Positions 19,911-30,017 of a stretch of DNA of 64,000 nt are shown one piece after another. How positions within the stretch are numbered: the stretch's first letter is position 1; every line of letters begins with the position of its first letter. This stretch comes from Alcanivorax sp. S71-1-4 (GTDB lineage Bacteria; Pseudomonadota; Gammaproteobacteria; Pseudomonadales; Alcanivoracaceae). The stretch spans positions 1 to 64,000 of the forward strand of contig NZ_AQOR01000013.1 in NCBI RefSeq assembly GCF_009846755.1, given 5' to 3'. The position numbers were made by a program, and so were the translations under genes. Below the pieces are notes generated by a model. It searched no databases, was not told where the DNA came from, and saw only the letters and a program-made list of their open reading frames with translations.

Positions 19911-20867
19911 GTGGCGCAACAGACCCGTTTGCCCACGCACCGGAAGAGCAGCCTGCGCGCTGCTCTTTTTTTGCCCGTCGCGCTGTTGCTGGGTGCCTGC
20001 CAGAGCCTGGCGCCCCTGGACAGCGACATGCCGGCTGCACAGCAGGTGCCGGACGTACCGTTTTTCCCGCAGGAAGCCTACCAGTGCGGCCCGGCGGCGC
20101 TGGCCACCGTGCTCGGCAGCGCGGGTGTGCCCGTGGATGACCAGGCCCTGGTGGATGAAGTGTGGCTGCCAGCACGCCGTGGCAGCCTGGCCATGGAACT
20201 GGTCGCCGCCGCCCGCGCCCGCGCGCGCCTGGTGTATCCGGTCAACACGCCGCAGGCGCTGCTGCAGCAACTGGAGGCCGGCCAGCCGGTACTGGTGATG
20301 CAGAATCTGGCCTTTTCCTTCTATCCGCGCTGGCATTTTGCTGTGGTCACCGGGTATCGCGACCGGGGCGCCACCGTGGTGCTCAACACCGATACCCGCG
20401 AAGCCGAACCGGAGAACTGGAACCGTTTTGTGCGCACCTGGGCACGGGCGGATTATCAGGGCTGGGTGGTAACACCGCCGGGTATTCTGCCGGCCGGCGC
20501 CCGGCCAGTGGCCCTGGTCCGCGCGCTGGAAGAACTCTCCGGCACTGCCGGCGCCAGCGCGGCCACCGCCTATTGGGACGCAGCCGGCGAACGCTTCCCG
20601 AACGACTATCTGGTGCAATTCGCCCTCGGCAATCACCGCTGGGCCGAGGGCCGTGCGCCGCATGCCATCGACGCCTGGCGCGCGGCCACCCGGGCCCGGC
20701 CGTCCGAATTTGCGGCCTGGCACAATCTGGCACTGGCTCTGGCCAGCCAGGGCTGTGACACGGCGAGCGCGCTGGACGGCGCCCGGCAGAGCGCCCCCGG
20801 CAGCGAGCGCCTGCAGCAACTGGAGCAGGCCGTCGCCGACACACCCGCCGGCGAAAGCTGCCTGTAA
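19911..20867 (+). CDS. PA2778 family C39-like cysteine peptidase lipoprotein with TPR-like tail
   Basis: A 318-residue predicted lipoprotein: the lipobox LLLGACQS puts the acylated Cys near residue 29. The N-terminal half is a papain-like C39 domain with Cys in YQCGPAALATVL, His in PRWHFAVVTGY and the following VVLNTDTRE. The C-terminal part contains helical TPR-like repeats (FALGNHRWAEGRAPHAIDAWRAA, AWHNLALALASQG). The GTG at 19911 is the start, giving a signal peptide of normal length and no overlap with the PA2779-like gene. Role in peptide or protein processing at the envelope is inferred. Confidence 0.87.
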   Translation: MAQQTRLPTHRKSSLRAALFLPVALLLGACQSLAPLDSDMPAAQQVPDVPFFPQEAYQCGPAALATVLGSAGVPVDDQALVDEVWLPARRGSLAMELVAAARARARLVYPVNTPQALLQQLEAGQPVLVMQNLAFSFYPRWHFAVVTGYRDRGATVVLNTDTREAEPENWNRFVRTWARADYQGWVVTPPGILPAGARPVALVRALEELSGTAGASAATAYWDAAGERFPNDYLVQFALGNHRWAEGRAPHAIDAWRAATRARPSEFAAWHNLALALASQGCDTASALDGARQSAPGSERLQQLEQAVADTPAGESCL

Positions 20868-20940
20868 CGGTTTGCAGACTGGCAGCGCCGGCGTTTTCTG
20901 CGATGATGGCCCGAGGTTGCCTTTGTCACAGGATCCGACA

Positions 20941-23900
20941 ATGAAATCAGGCTTTTCGTATCTGCTGTTGCTGCTCTGTGTGCTGTTCACCTTGCCCGCC
21001 ACTGCGGCAGACACTGACCTGCCCGGTATCGCCGATATCCAGCGCCAGATCGACAATCTCGGCGATCCGCAGTCGCTGGATGCGGACAAGATGGCCCAGC
21101 GCGATGAACTGACCCAGACCCTGCAATGGCTCAACGAACTGGCGGACAACGAAAAGCGCCAGCAACAGGTGGCTGAGAAGCTGGCCCGCGCGCCGACCGA
21201 GACATTGCGCCTGAACCGCGAACTCAGCCGCTTTACACCGAGCGATCCGGACGCCTTGCGGCGCGACTATGAAGCGCGCGACATCGACGCCCTGGTGGCA
21301 GAACTGATCAGCCTGCTGGAACGACAGGAACAGCTTCAGGAACAATTGTCCGACGCCACCAGCGAGGTCAGCAGCAACCAGATGCTGCCGGAGCGCGCAC
21401 AGAACGCGATTGCCGGCACCCTGGACGAACTGGAAGCCGCCCGCAGCACGCTGATCCAGCTCAACGTGCGTGACGATGCCCTCGACAATACGGCCACGCT
21501 CACCCGCCTGCGGGCGCAGATCGCGGCACTGAACAGCCGGCTGGAACTGCGTCGCATCGAACTGCAGGCCAACTCTGATCTGCAGACACTGGCCAGCCAG
21601 CAGGCCGCGTTGCTGCAACGCCGTATCGATGACGACGACACCCGCCTGGGCATCCTGCAATCGGTGCTGGAGCAAAAGCGCCAGGTGCGGACCCGCGCTG
21701 CGATTGAAGCCGCCAGCGAACAGATCGCCGCGTTGCCCGACAGCCCGTTGCTGCGTGACCAGCTGGCACAGAACCAGGCACTGGCCGAGCGCATGCTGAC
21801 CGTCACCGCACAGGTGAATGAACAACTGCGTGTGAACCTTCAATTGCGCAACCAGCTCGACAAAGTACGGCAACTGGAACGGTCGCTGACCGAACAGGTG
21901 GCTGCCCTGCAAGGCAGTCTGTTGCTGTCGCGCATCCTCTACCAGCAACAACGCCTGCTGCCCCGGCTGGATGACAGCGGCGTGACAACACCGGATATCG
22001 CCGAACTGCGCCTGGAACAGTTCCAGCTCACCGAGCAACGCGAAGCGCTGCTGGATACCCGGGCCGCCGCCGATCGCCTGCTGGCACCCGGCAGCCCGGC
22101 GGACAACGCCGACATTCGCGCGGCACTGCTGGCGCTGCTGAACGTGCGCAAGGAACTGTTGCAACAACTCGACCCGGAGCTGTCGCGATTGCTGACGCTG
22201 TCGATCAACGCCACCACCGCCCGCGCGCAACTGCAGGCGGCACGGCGCACAGCCCGCGACACCATCCAGGAACAACTGTTCTGGATGCCCAGCAGCCGCC
22301 CGCTGACGCTCAGCACGGTGCGCGAATTCCCCGGCACGCTGGCGGAGGAATGGCGCAGCCTGGTGCACAACACTTACTGGGCGCAGGCGCTGGAACGTTT
22401 TCAGGCGCGCTGGCCGGCGGTGGCGTTTGCCGCCCTGGTGGCACTGGTCTTGCTGTGGCGCCGGCGCAGCATCAAGGCACGCCTGAAAGCCCTGCACCAG
22501 GAAGTCGGTTTTCTGAAACAGGATTCACAACAACACACGCCGCTGGCCCTGTGGCTGACCGTGCTGCTCACCGCACCGCTGCCGCTGGTGCTGGTGACTC
22601 TGGGCCTGGTACTGCGCAGCGGGGAAGCGCCCGGCGCGGTACTGATCGGCGCCGTGCTGATGAAAGTGTCAATGATTGTGCTGGTGTTCGGCACCCTGCT
22701 GCGTCTGCTGGGCAAGGACAGCGTGATCACCCGGCATTTCCGCTGGCCGGCGGACAACGTGCGCCTGCTGCGCCGGCAAACGCTGTTCACCGCGCTGGCT
22801 TTCCTGCCACTGGGCATCGTCATCGCCATCGGCGAACGCGCGCCGGAGTTGCTGGCCAACGATGTGATCGGGCTGCTGGTCGTGCTGATCAGCGGGCCGC
22901 TGCTGGCCGTGCTGCTGTGGCGTCTGGCCGAGCATTACCCGAGCCAGCAGTCCGTGCGCCTGATGCGCTACACCACTATCGCCACAGTGGCGCTGTTACC
23001 ACTGATCCTCACCGTGCTGGGGGCACTGGGCTATTACTACACGGCGGTCCAGCTCGGTGGCCGGCTGGTAGACACCTTTTATCTGCTGCTGCTGTGGTTG
23101 CTGGTCGGCGCCACCGTCCGGCGCGGCCTGACGCTGGCTGCCCGCCGCCTTGCCTACCGCCGGGCACTGGCCCGGCGAGAGGAACAGCGCGAACAGAAAG
23201 CCGCCGCCGAGGCCGGCGAACAGGCCGAGGTGGTGGAAGAACCGCCGATGGACCTGGAGCTGGTCAATGCCCAGTCATTGCGGCTGGCCAATCTGTTTCT
23301 GCTGCTGGCGTTCGGTGTCGCCATCTACTGGGTCTGGGCAGACCTGATTGGCGCCATGTCCTACCTCAACAATGTCACCCTCTGGCAACAGACCGTCGGC
23401 GAGGGCGAACAGGCACGTCAGGTCAGCACCAGCCTCGGTGACGTGCTGTTTGCCATCCTGTTCCTGATTGTTGCGTTGATGATGGCGCGCAACCTGCCGG
23501 GGCTGCTGGAAGTCATGGTGCTGTCGCGGCTCGCACTGCGCCCCGGCAGTGCCTACGCGATCACGTCACTGCTGACCTATGTACTGACCGCCGTCGGTAT
23601 TGTCGTGTCCCTGGGCGCGCTGGGCGTGTCCTGGTCGAAACTGCAATGGCTGGTGGCAGCACTCGGTGTCGGCCTGGGGTTCGGCCTGCAGGAAGTGTTC
23701 GGGAATTTCGTCTCCGGCATCATCATCCTGTTCGAACGCCCGGTGCGCATCGGGGACCTGGTCACCATCGGCGACCTGTCCGGCACGGTCAATCGCATCC
23801 GGATCCGTGCCACCACCATTCGCGATTTCGACAACAAGGAGATCATCATTCCGAACAAGTCGTTCGTCACCGACCGGCTGATCAACTGGTCATTGAGCGA

Positions 23901-24258
23901 CAGCGTGACACGGCTGGTGATCCAGGTCGGCTTTGCCTACGGCAGTGATCTGGAACTGGCACGCAAGGTCCTGTTGCAGGCGGCCCGGGAAAACCCGCGC
24001 GTGATGCAGACGCCGGAACCGGTGGCCCTGTTCACGGCCTTCGGCGCCAGCTCGCTCGACCACGAACTGCGCCTGCATGTGCGCGAACTGGCCGACCGGG
24101 TGCCGGCCGGCGACGAACTGTTGCGGCGCATCGATGCACTGTGTCGTGAGCACGGTCTGGAGATCGCCTTCAACCAGCTGGACGTGTTCATCAAAAACAA
24201 GGAAGGCAACGAAATCGCCCTGCGCACCCGCCAGGACGGCGGCCCCGCCCCAGCATGA
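20941..24258 (+). CDS. mscK: Mechanosensitive channel MscK (KefA)
   Basis: A 1105-residue channel close to E. coli MscK (1120). A signal peptide (to TAADTD) is followed by a roughly 450-residue periplasmic coiled-coil region rich in Gln/Leu/Arg, about eleven membrane segments, and a C-terminal MscS module: pore helix, GLGFGLQEVFGNFVSGIIIL, RPVRIGDLVTIGDLSGTV and IPNKSFVTDRLINWS. It opens under membrane tension to release solutes in hypo-osmotic shock. The ATG at 20941 starts exactly at the signal peptide; the upstream open frame overlaps the peptidase gene and is not used. Confidence 0.95.
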   Translation: MKSGFSYLLLLLCVLFTLPATAADTDLPGIADIQRQIDNLGDPQSLDADKMAQRDELTQTLQWLNELADNEKRQQQVAEKLARAPTETLRLNRELSRFTPSDPDALRRDYEARDIDALVAELISLLERQEQLQEQLSDATSEVSSNQMLPERAQNAIAGTLDELEAARSTLIQLNVRDDALDNTATLTRLRAQIAALNSRLELRRIELQANSDLQTLASQQAALLQRRIDDDDTRLGILQSVLEQKRQVRTRAAIEAASEQIAALPDSPLLRDQLAQNQALAERMLTVTAQVNEQLRVNLQLRNQLDKVRQLERSLTEQVAALQGSLLLSRILYQQQRLLPRLDDSGVTTPDIAELRLEQFQLTEQREALLDTRAAADRLLAPGSPADNADIRAALLALLNVRKELLQQLDPELSRLLTLSINATTARAQLQAARRTARDTIQEQLFWMPSSRPLTLSTVREFPGTLAEEWRSLVHNTYWAQALERFQARWPAVAFAALVALVLLWRRRSIKARLKALHQEVGFLKQDSQQHTPLALWLTVLLTAPLPLVLVTLGLVLRSGEAPGAVLIGAVLMKVSMIVLVFGTLLRLLGKDSVITRHFRWPADNVRLLRRQTLFTALAFLPLGIVIAIGERAPELLANDVIGLLVVLISGPLLAVLLWRLAEHYPSQQSVRLMRYTTIATVALLPLILTVLGALGYYYTAVQLGGRLVDTFYLLLLWLLVGATVRRGLTLAARRLAYRRALARREEQREQKAAAEAGEQAEVVEEPPMDLELVNAQSLRLANLFLLLAFGVAIYWVWADLIGAMSYLNNVTLWQQTVGEGEQARQVSTSLGDVLFAILFLIVALMMARNLPGLLEVMVLSRLALRPGSAYAITSLLTYVLTAVGIVVSLGALGVSWSKLQWLVAALGVGLGFGLQEVFGNFVSGIIILFERPVRIGDLVTIGDLSGTVNRIRIRATTIRDFDNKEIIIPNKSFVTDRLINWSLSDSVTRLVIQVGFAYGSDLELARKVLLQAARENPRVMQTPEPVALFTAFGASSLDHELRLHVRELADRVPAGDELLRRIDALCREHGLEIAFNQLDVFIKNKEGNEIALRTRQDGGPAPA

Positions 24259-24268
24259 CCCCATGGCC

Positions 24269-24437
24269 GTAGGGTGGGTAGAGCCAAAGGCGAAACCCAC
24301 CATGTCCATGCCCGTTATCCACTCCCGCAAAATCATCGAAATCACCCGGCTTGGGAGGTGGGTAGTTCCGCTGGTTTTGTGCGAGCAGTGTGCGACATGG
24401 ACCCGGTGGGTTTCGCCTTTGGCTCTACCCACCCTAC
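24269..24437. repeat. Dispersed terminal-inverted-repeat element, copy C
   Basis: 169 bp, the shortest complete copy, with the same 33-bp inverted ends. The core blocks are in the opposite order from copy B (ATCCACTCCCGCAAAATC left, TTTTGTGCGAGCAGTG right), so it is inserted in the opposite orientation. It fills the space between convergent mscK and the ABC permease, 10 bases after one stop and one base before the other. Confidence 0.92.
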
Positions 24438-24438
24438 G

Positions 24439-25199
24439 TCACCGTTTAAGGCGGTAGCCGGTACGGAAAATCCACCAGATCACCAGCACACAGGCCAGCA
24501 TGAAGGCCACTGTCATGCCGAAGCTGACCACCACGTCCACATCCGAAACGCCGTAGAAACTCCAGCGGAAACCACTGATCAGGTACACCACCGGGTTGAA
24601 CAGCGTGATCTTCTGCCACAGCGGCGGCAGCATGCTGATCGAATAGAAAGTGCCGCCCAGGAAGGTCAGCGGCGTCACCACCATCAGCGGGATGATCTGC
24701 AGCTTTTCAAAGCCGTCTGCCCAGATGCCGATAATGAAGCCGAACAGGCTGAAGGTGACCGCTGTGAGGATCAGGAACGCCACCATCCATACCGGGTGCT
24801 GTATCTCGAACGGCACAAATAACCGCGCCGTCAGCAGGATCAGCAATCCCAGCATCACCGACTTGGTCGCCGCTGCACCGACATAGCCGATCACCACTTC
24901 CACATAGGACACCGGCGCTGACAGCACCTCATAGATGGTGCCCGCGTAGCGCGGCATGTAGATGCCGAATGACGCATTGGAAATGCTCTCGGTCAGCAGC
25001 ATCAGCATGATCAGGCCCGGCACGATAAAGGCGCCGTAGCCGATGCCGTCGATTTCCACCATGCGCGAGCCGATGGCGGAACCGAACACGATGAAATACA
25101 GCGAGGTGGACAGTACCGGCGAGGCGATGCTCTGCATCAGTGTCCGGAACGTGCGGGCCATCTCGAACCGGTAAATGGCGCGGATCGCATAACGGTTCA

Positions 25200-25200
<1 letters not shown>
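24439..25200 (-). CDS. ABC-2 type transporter permease (YadH-like)
   Basis: A 253-residue inner-membrane protein with six predicted membrane segments and the ABC-2 permease hallmarks ([44 protein letters not shown]). With the preceding ATPase it resembles E. coli YadG/YadH, an exporter of unknown substrate. Its ATG overlaps the ATPase stop by one base (TGATG). The gene ends one base from repeat copy C. Confidence 0.92.
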
Positions 25201-26144
<944 letters not shown>

Positions 26145-26159
26145 ACGTCCTCCTTATGA

Positions 26160-26615
26160 TCATGCACTGTCCCGCAGCGCCTGCGGGGTCGGCAATTCGG
26201 TATTCTGCACTGCCGAGAGCCACCAGCGCCCGTCCCGCCGCACCATCACGTACAGGCTGCGGCAGGCCCGCGCGCCGCTGAGCGGCTGGCCACGCTGATC
26301 CAGCGGCTCCTGCACCAGATGCACCAGCGCCGCGTCCGGGGCCGGGAAGCGGATGTGCTCGATGCTGTAGCGGGCACGCAGTTCGCGCAAGGGCCCGTCA
26401 AACAGACTCTTGCGTGCCTCAAAGATGCGGTACCAGCCTTCGAGCACGACCCCGGCCGGGTCGACCCAGACCGCGTCGCGGGTGACGTCGCGGCAGACGC
26501 GTTCGGCGTCCTTGCGATTGAACGCCTGTTCCATCTCCAGCACAAACTGTGTCAATTCCTGAGTATCGGTATGTTCAGAGGCCAACCTGATACGGGCTTC
26601 CGGACGGTTCAACAT
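26160..26615 (-). CDS. SnoaL-like / NTF2-fold protein, first of the ABC exporter operon
   Basis: A 151-residue single-domain protein of the cone-shaped NTF2/SnoaL fold: the helix FVLEMEQAFNRKDAERVCRDVTRDAVWVDPAGVVLEGWYRI and later strands ending in WWLSAVQNTELPTP are typical of the SgcJ/EcaC-type subgroup. The ATG at 26615 is preferred over one 15 bases upstream because GAGGGG sits between the two. Only 15 bases separate it from the ATPase, so it is probably co-expressed with the exporter. Substrate or ligand unknown. Confidence 0.82.
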   Translation of the reverse strand: MLNRPEARIRLASEHTDTQELTQFVLEMEQAFNRKDAERVCRDVTRDAVWVDPAGVVLEGWYRIFEARKSLFDGPLRELRARYSIEHIRFPAPDAALVHLVQEPLDQRGQPLSGARACRSLYVMVRRDGRWWLSAVQNTELPTPQALRDSA

Positions 26616-26713
26616 ACTCCCCTCCATCAATGTACGGATTGCCTGATCCTGTCAGATCCAGTCCTGATCGCCGCGCAGTCTGGAACATCAAGCCTGCTTG
26701 AGGTCAACCGCGC

Positions 26714-26760
26714 ACGACCACAGCAGGACGCCCCGTCTGCGGGCGTCTTGCTGTGGTCGT
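26714..26760. terminator. Long GC-rich hairpin between two SnoaL-like genes
   Basis: ACGACCACAGCA pairs with TGCTGTGGTCGT, and GACGCC with GGCGTC inside it, giving a stem of about 18 bp with a single bulge region. No long T run follows on either strand, so it may be a processing or attenuation site rather than a simple terminator. The rest of the 263-base gap (26616-26878) has inverted pieces such as AGTCA...TGACT near 26790 but no gene. Confidence 0.5.
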
Positions 26761-26878
26761 TCGGGATGCCGGAAATTCGACAGGGTGACAGTCATACCAT
26801 GAGTGACTGACGTGTCCTGTCAGGATATGTCAGCGCGACAGGCCGCCGTTGGCAGTGGGCCACGGCGGCACGCCTGCA

Positions 26879-27232
26879 TCAGGCGTAATGTGCGTAGGCG
26901 CGACACACCAGGTGGCGTTCATTGAAGAAAAACACTTCGGCGGCCATGCCGGAGGTACCGTGGTAATACAGCGTCACACTGTCGGTGCCGACGAGAATAT
27001 CCTGCAGCTCGAAATGCAGGTTGGGCAGCAGTTTCAGCGCCTTGCCCCAGTAGGCACCGACCGCGTCCCTGCCCTGCAGCGTGCCGGAGGGCTCATCGGC
27101 AATCTGCACGATACGCGGCGAGGACATGCTGAAATCCTCACTGTAGTGGGACAGGATGCGTCCCAGGTCATGGCTGTTCCAGGCATCGATCCATTCGCGG
27201 GCAAAATGCTCCGCCTGCTCTCGTGTGATCAT
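26879..27232 (-). CDS. SnoaL-like / nuclear transport factor 2 family protein
   Basis: A 117-residue NTF2-fold protein (HFAREWIDAWNSHDLGRILSHYSEDFSMSSPRIVQIA...) of the SnoaL-like group, ending VFFFNERHLVCRAYAHYA. The pocket pattern is typical, but the family is catalytically diverse, so no reaction is assigned. The ATG at 27232 has AGAGGGG directly upstream; the longer frame reads through the heptamer repeat and is rejected. The repeat element lies 27 bases upstream, where its promoter would be expected. Confidence 0.85.
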   Translation of the reverse strand: MITREQAEHFAREWIDAWNSHDLGRILSHYSEDFSMSSPRIVQIADEPSGTLQGRDAVGAYWGKALKLLPNLHFELQDILVGTDSVTLYYHGTSGMAAEVFFFNERHLVCRAYAHYA

Positions 27233-27259
27233 GTTCCCCTCTTCTCCCTTGCTGAAAAG

Positions 27260-27420
27260 CGTCGGACGTCTGACGTCGGACGTCTGACGCAAAAAAACCA
27301 GAGGCGTGATACCCGAAGGTCCAGATGCCTGTCTCGGCATTCATGCACACCACCAGCACAACTGACATCACCAAAAGCTTCCCGGTTTTGCGTCCGACGT
27401 CAGACGTCCGACGTCAGACC
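27260..27420. repeat. Inverted-arm element of alternating heptamers (copy 2)
   Basis: Left arm 27260-27290 matches the left arm of copy 1 at 30 of 31 bases. Right arm 27390-27420 is identical to the right arm of copy 1 over all 31 bases. The 99-base core differs from that of copy 1. The right arm overlaps the last codons and stop of the unknown gene at 27400. Apart from this end overlap the element fills the gap between two genes on the minus strand. Confidence 0.9.
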
Positions 27421-28071
27421 TCTCGCTACCCCCCCCGCAAAGACTTTCGCAGCATCCCCCATCAATGCCACCAGTGTCTGGCTGTTGAGTGTTTCCTCAC
27501 GCAGCCGGTCAAACTTCTGTCGCAGCGTCAGCGCCTTGTCCAGCAGGCGGGCGCTGGCGGCCTTGTCGTCCACGTGGCGGCGCACCAGTTTCTCGAACTC
27601 GCGCTCGCCGCGCTCCATATTGTCCAGCATCAGTTCCAGCAGCCGCACCGGTGCAATGCGCAGCAGCTCGGTGTTGAGCGTGTACTCGGCGTGATGGCCC
27701 CGGCTTTTCAGAAAGTGCTCCAGCTCGCGTTGCTCGACCGGGTCTTCCAGTGCCACCGACACCTTGCCGCCCTCGAAGGTGGCCAGCACATCCTGCGCCA
27801 CCAGCCGCTGCACAATGCACCCCAGGACCGCCTTGCTGTTGATGTCCTCGTACTTGAGCGCCGATTCGAGCCGCAGGGAGCGGATACGGCGCTCGGGAAT
27901 GCGCAGCCGTGCCGCCAGTGCATAGGCGGACAGGCCCCGGTACTCGCCCCGCTCGCGCAGCAGGTGGAACACCAGCAGTTCCGTCTCGCGCTTGGTCATG
28001 CTGCCAAAACCGCCGGCCAGCCAGTGGTGCAGGAATTCTTCCGCGAATCCTTGCTGTTCCTCCGGGCTCAC
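27400..28071 (-). CDS. Hypothetical helical protein, winged-helix-like N terminus
   Basis: A 223-residue, mostly helical, charged protein that I do not recognise. An N-terminal stretch (ETELLVFHLLRERGEYRGLSAYALAARLRIPERRIRSLRLESALKY) looks like a helix-turn-helix or winged helix followed by long amphipathic helices. The start is a GTG at 28071 after AGGAGGGG. The last residues (GLTSDV) and the TGA are encoded by the right arm of the heptamer repeat, so the original C terminus may have been different. It lies 49 bases after the MsbA-like exporter gene. Confidence 0.7.
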   Translation of the reverse strand: MSPEEQQGFAEEFLHHWLAGGFGSMTKRETELLVFHLLRERGEYRGLSAYALAARLRIPERRIRSLRLESALKYEDINSKAVLGCIVQRLVAQDVLATFEGGKVSVALEDPVEQRELEHFLKSRGHHAEYTLNTELLRIAPVRLLELMLDNMERGEREFEKLVRRHVDDKAASARLLDKALTLRQKFDRLREETLNSQTLVALMGDAAKVFAGGVARGLTSDV

Positions 28072-28120
28072 ATCCCCTCCTTGTCGTTATTCAGGGCCTG
28101 TTGATACTGAGTCCACGGCC

Positions 28121-29947
28121 CTAGTCCGCCAGAAAACCCCCTGACTGGCGCTGCCAGAGCTGCGCATACACGCCACCGCGCGCGACCAGTTCATCATGGG
28201 TGCCCTGCTCGATGATGCGGCCCTGGTCCATCACCACCAGCCGGTCCATCGCCGCAATGGTGGACAGCCGGTGGGCAATGGCGATCACGGTCTTGCCTGC
28301 CATCAACTGCGCCAGGTTTTCCTGGATCGCGGTTTCCACTTCGGAATCCAGTGCCGACGTTGCTTCATCCAGTATCAGGATCGGCGCATCCTTGAGCACC
28401 ACGCGGGCAATCGCCACCCGCTGGCGCTGGCCGCCGGACAACTTTACGCCGCGCTCGCCGACGTGCGCCGACAGCCCGGCGCGGCCCTTGATATCACTCA
28501 GCGCCGGAATGAATTCCCACGCATGGGCACGTTTCGCTGCGTCGATCACCTGCTCTTCGGTGGCGTCCGGCCGCCCGTAGCGAATGTTGTCACGCACCGA
28601 GCGGTGCAGCAGCGAGGTGTCCTGCGTCACCATGCCGATATTGGCGCGCAGCGACTCCTGTGTCACCTGGTCAATCGGCTGGCCGTCGATCAGGATGCGG
28701 CCGCCCTGCACATCATGAAAGCGCAGCAGCAGGCTGACCAGCGTCGACTTGCCGGCACCGGAACGGCCCACCAGGCCGACTTTTTCGCCGGCACGGATGG
28801 TCAGGTCCAGGTCATCGAACAGGCCCGTGTCCCGACCGTAGTGAAACGCGACATGCTCGAAACGGATTTCACCCTGTGGCACCGACAGCGCCGCCGCACC
28901 GGGTGCGTCCTGCACCGTATGGGGCCGGGCAATCGTGCCCAGGCCATCCTGCACGGTACCGATGTTCTCGAACAGCCCGGCGGTTTCCCACATCACCCAC
29001 TGCGACATCCCCCACAGTCTCAGTACCAGACCCAATGCCACCGCCACGGCGCCGACGCTGACGTATTCCCCCAGCCACAACCACAACGCCAGTGCCGCCA
29101 CCGAGAACAGCAACAGCGAGTTGAGACTGTAAAGCACGCCGTTGAGTACCGTCACCAGCCGCATCTGCTGGTTCACCGTGCTCAGAAAGCCGTCCATGCC
29201 CTCCCGCGCGTAAGCCGCCTCACGGCGCGCATGGGAGAACAACTTCACGGTCTGGATGTTGGTGTAACTGTCGACAATGCGCCCTGTCATGACGGATCGG
29301 GCATCCGCCTGCTTCTCCGCCACGCGGCCCAGCATCGGTACAAAGACGCGCAGGAACAGGACGTAGCAGGCCAGCCAGATCAACAGCGGCGCCGCCAGCC
29401 GCCAGTCGGCGCTACCGATGATCAGCAGGGTGCCGAGGAAATACACCGCCACATAGTTCAGCACGTCGATCAGCTTGATCACCGACTCACGCACTGCCAG
29501 AGCGGTCTGCATCATCTTGGTGGCAATACGGCCGGCGAATTCATCCTGATAAAAGTCCATTGACTGGCCGAGCAGGTAACGGTGTACCAGCCAGCGAATG
29601 CGCATCGGGTAGTTGCCCATCAGCGTCTGGTGCAGCACCAGCGAATGCAGCACCACCGCCAGCGGCAGGCCGACCAGTACCAGCGCCGCCATCCAAGCGA
29701 GATGAGCGCCCTCGCGGTCGAGAAACGTGGCACGGTCCTGCACCGACAGCCAGTCGACGATGTTGCCGAGGAAGCCGAACATCCACACTTCGATCAGCGC
29801 GATCACCGCCATCAATATGGCGCTGGCGACCAGGTACGGGCCGGCGCCACGAGTGTAGTGGCGGCAGAAGGCAAACAGGGTGGCCGGCGGCGTCTCCGGC
29901 GTTTCAGGGGGGAACGGCGGCAGCCGTTGTTCGAACCAGCGAAACAT
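28121..29947 (-). CDS. MsbA-like ABC exporter (fused permease and ATPase)
   Basis: A 608-residue half-transporter: an N-terminal six-helix exporter domain, then an ATPase with Walker A GRSGAGKST, Q-loop MVTQDTSLLHRSVRDNIRYG, signature LSGGQRQR, Walker B ILILDEATSALD and H-loop AHRLSTI. It probably works as a homodimer exporting a lipid or drug. Substrate unknown; unusual Trp-rich helix WLWLGEYVSVGAVAVALGL. The ATG at 29947 is preferred over a GTG 30 bases upstream because the family N terminus fits. It follows pbpC by 70 bases on the same strand. Confidence 0.92.
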   Translation of the reverse strand: MFRWFEQRLPPFPPETPETPPATLFAFCRHYTRGAGPYLVASAILMAVIALIEVWMFGFLGNIVDWLSVQDRATFLDREGAHLAWMAALVLVGLPLAVVLHSLVLHQTLMGNYPMRIRWLVHRYLLGQSMDFYQDEFAGRIATKMMQTALAVRESVIKLIDVLNYVAVYFLGTLLIIGSADWRLAAPLLIWLACYVLFLRVFVPMLGRVAEKQADARSVMTGRIVDSYTNIQTVKLFSHARREAAYAREGMDGFLSTVNQQMRLVTVLNGVLYSLNSLLLFSVAALALWLWLGEYVSVGAVAVALGLVLRLWGMSQWVMWETAGLFENIGTVQDGLGTIARPHTVQDAPGAAALSVPQGEIRFEHVAFHYGRDTGLFDDLDLTIRAGEKVGLVGRSGAGKSTLVSLLLRFHDVQGGRILIDGQPIDQVTQESLRANIGMVTQDTSLLHRSVRDNIRYGRPDATEEQVIDAAKRAHAWEFIPALSDIKGRAGLSAHVGERGVKLSGGQRQRVAIARVVLKDAPILILDEATSALDSEVETAIQENLAQLMAGKTVIAIAHRLSTIAAMDRLVVMDQGRIIEQGTHDELVARGGVYAQLWQRQSGGFLAD

Positions 29948-30017
29948 GAAAAACCTATTCAGGCAGAAAACAGACACTGCGTCAGCGGACGCAAAACGAA
30001 ACCGGGATCATACGACC

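Noticed and set aside
24274-24822. Open frames encoding GRAKGETHHVHA- or VGFAFGSTHPT-like peptides at the dispersed repeats
   Set aside because: These are translations of the repeat ends (also at 14388, 23890, 41086, 46561 and 56387); the peptide recurs because the DNA does. They lack ribosome-binding sites, and some run into real genes.
28071-28073. ATG immediately upstream of the unknown 223-residue gene
   Set aside because: It reads ATG-TGA and stops at once; the overlapping GTG start is used.
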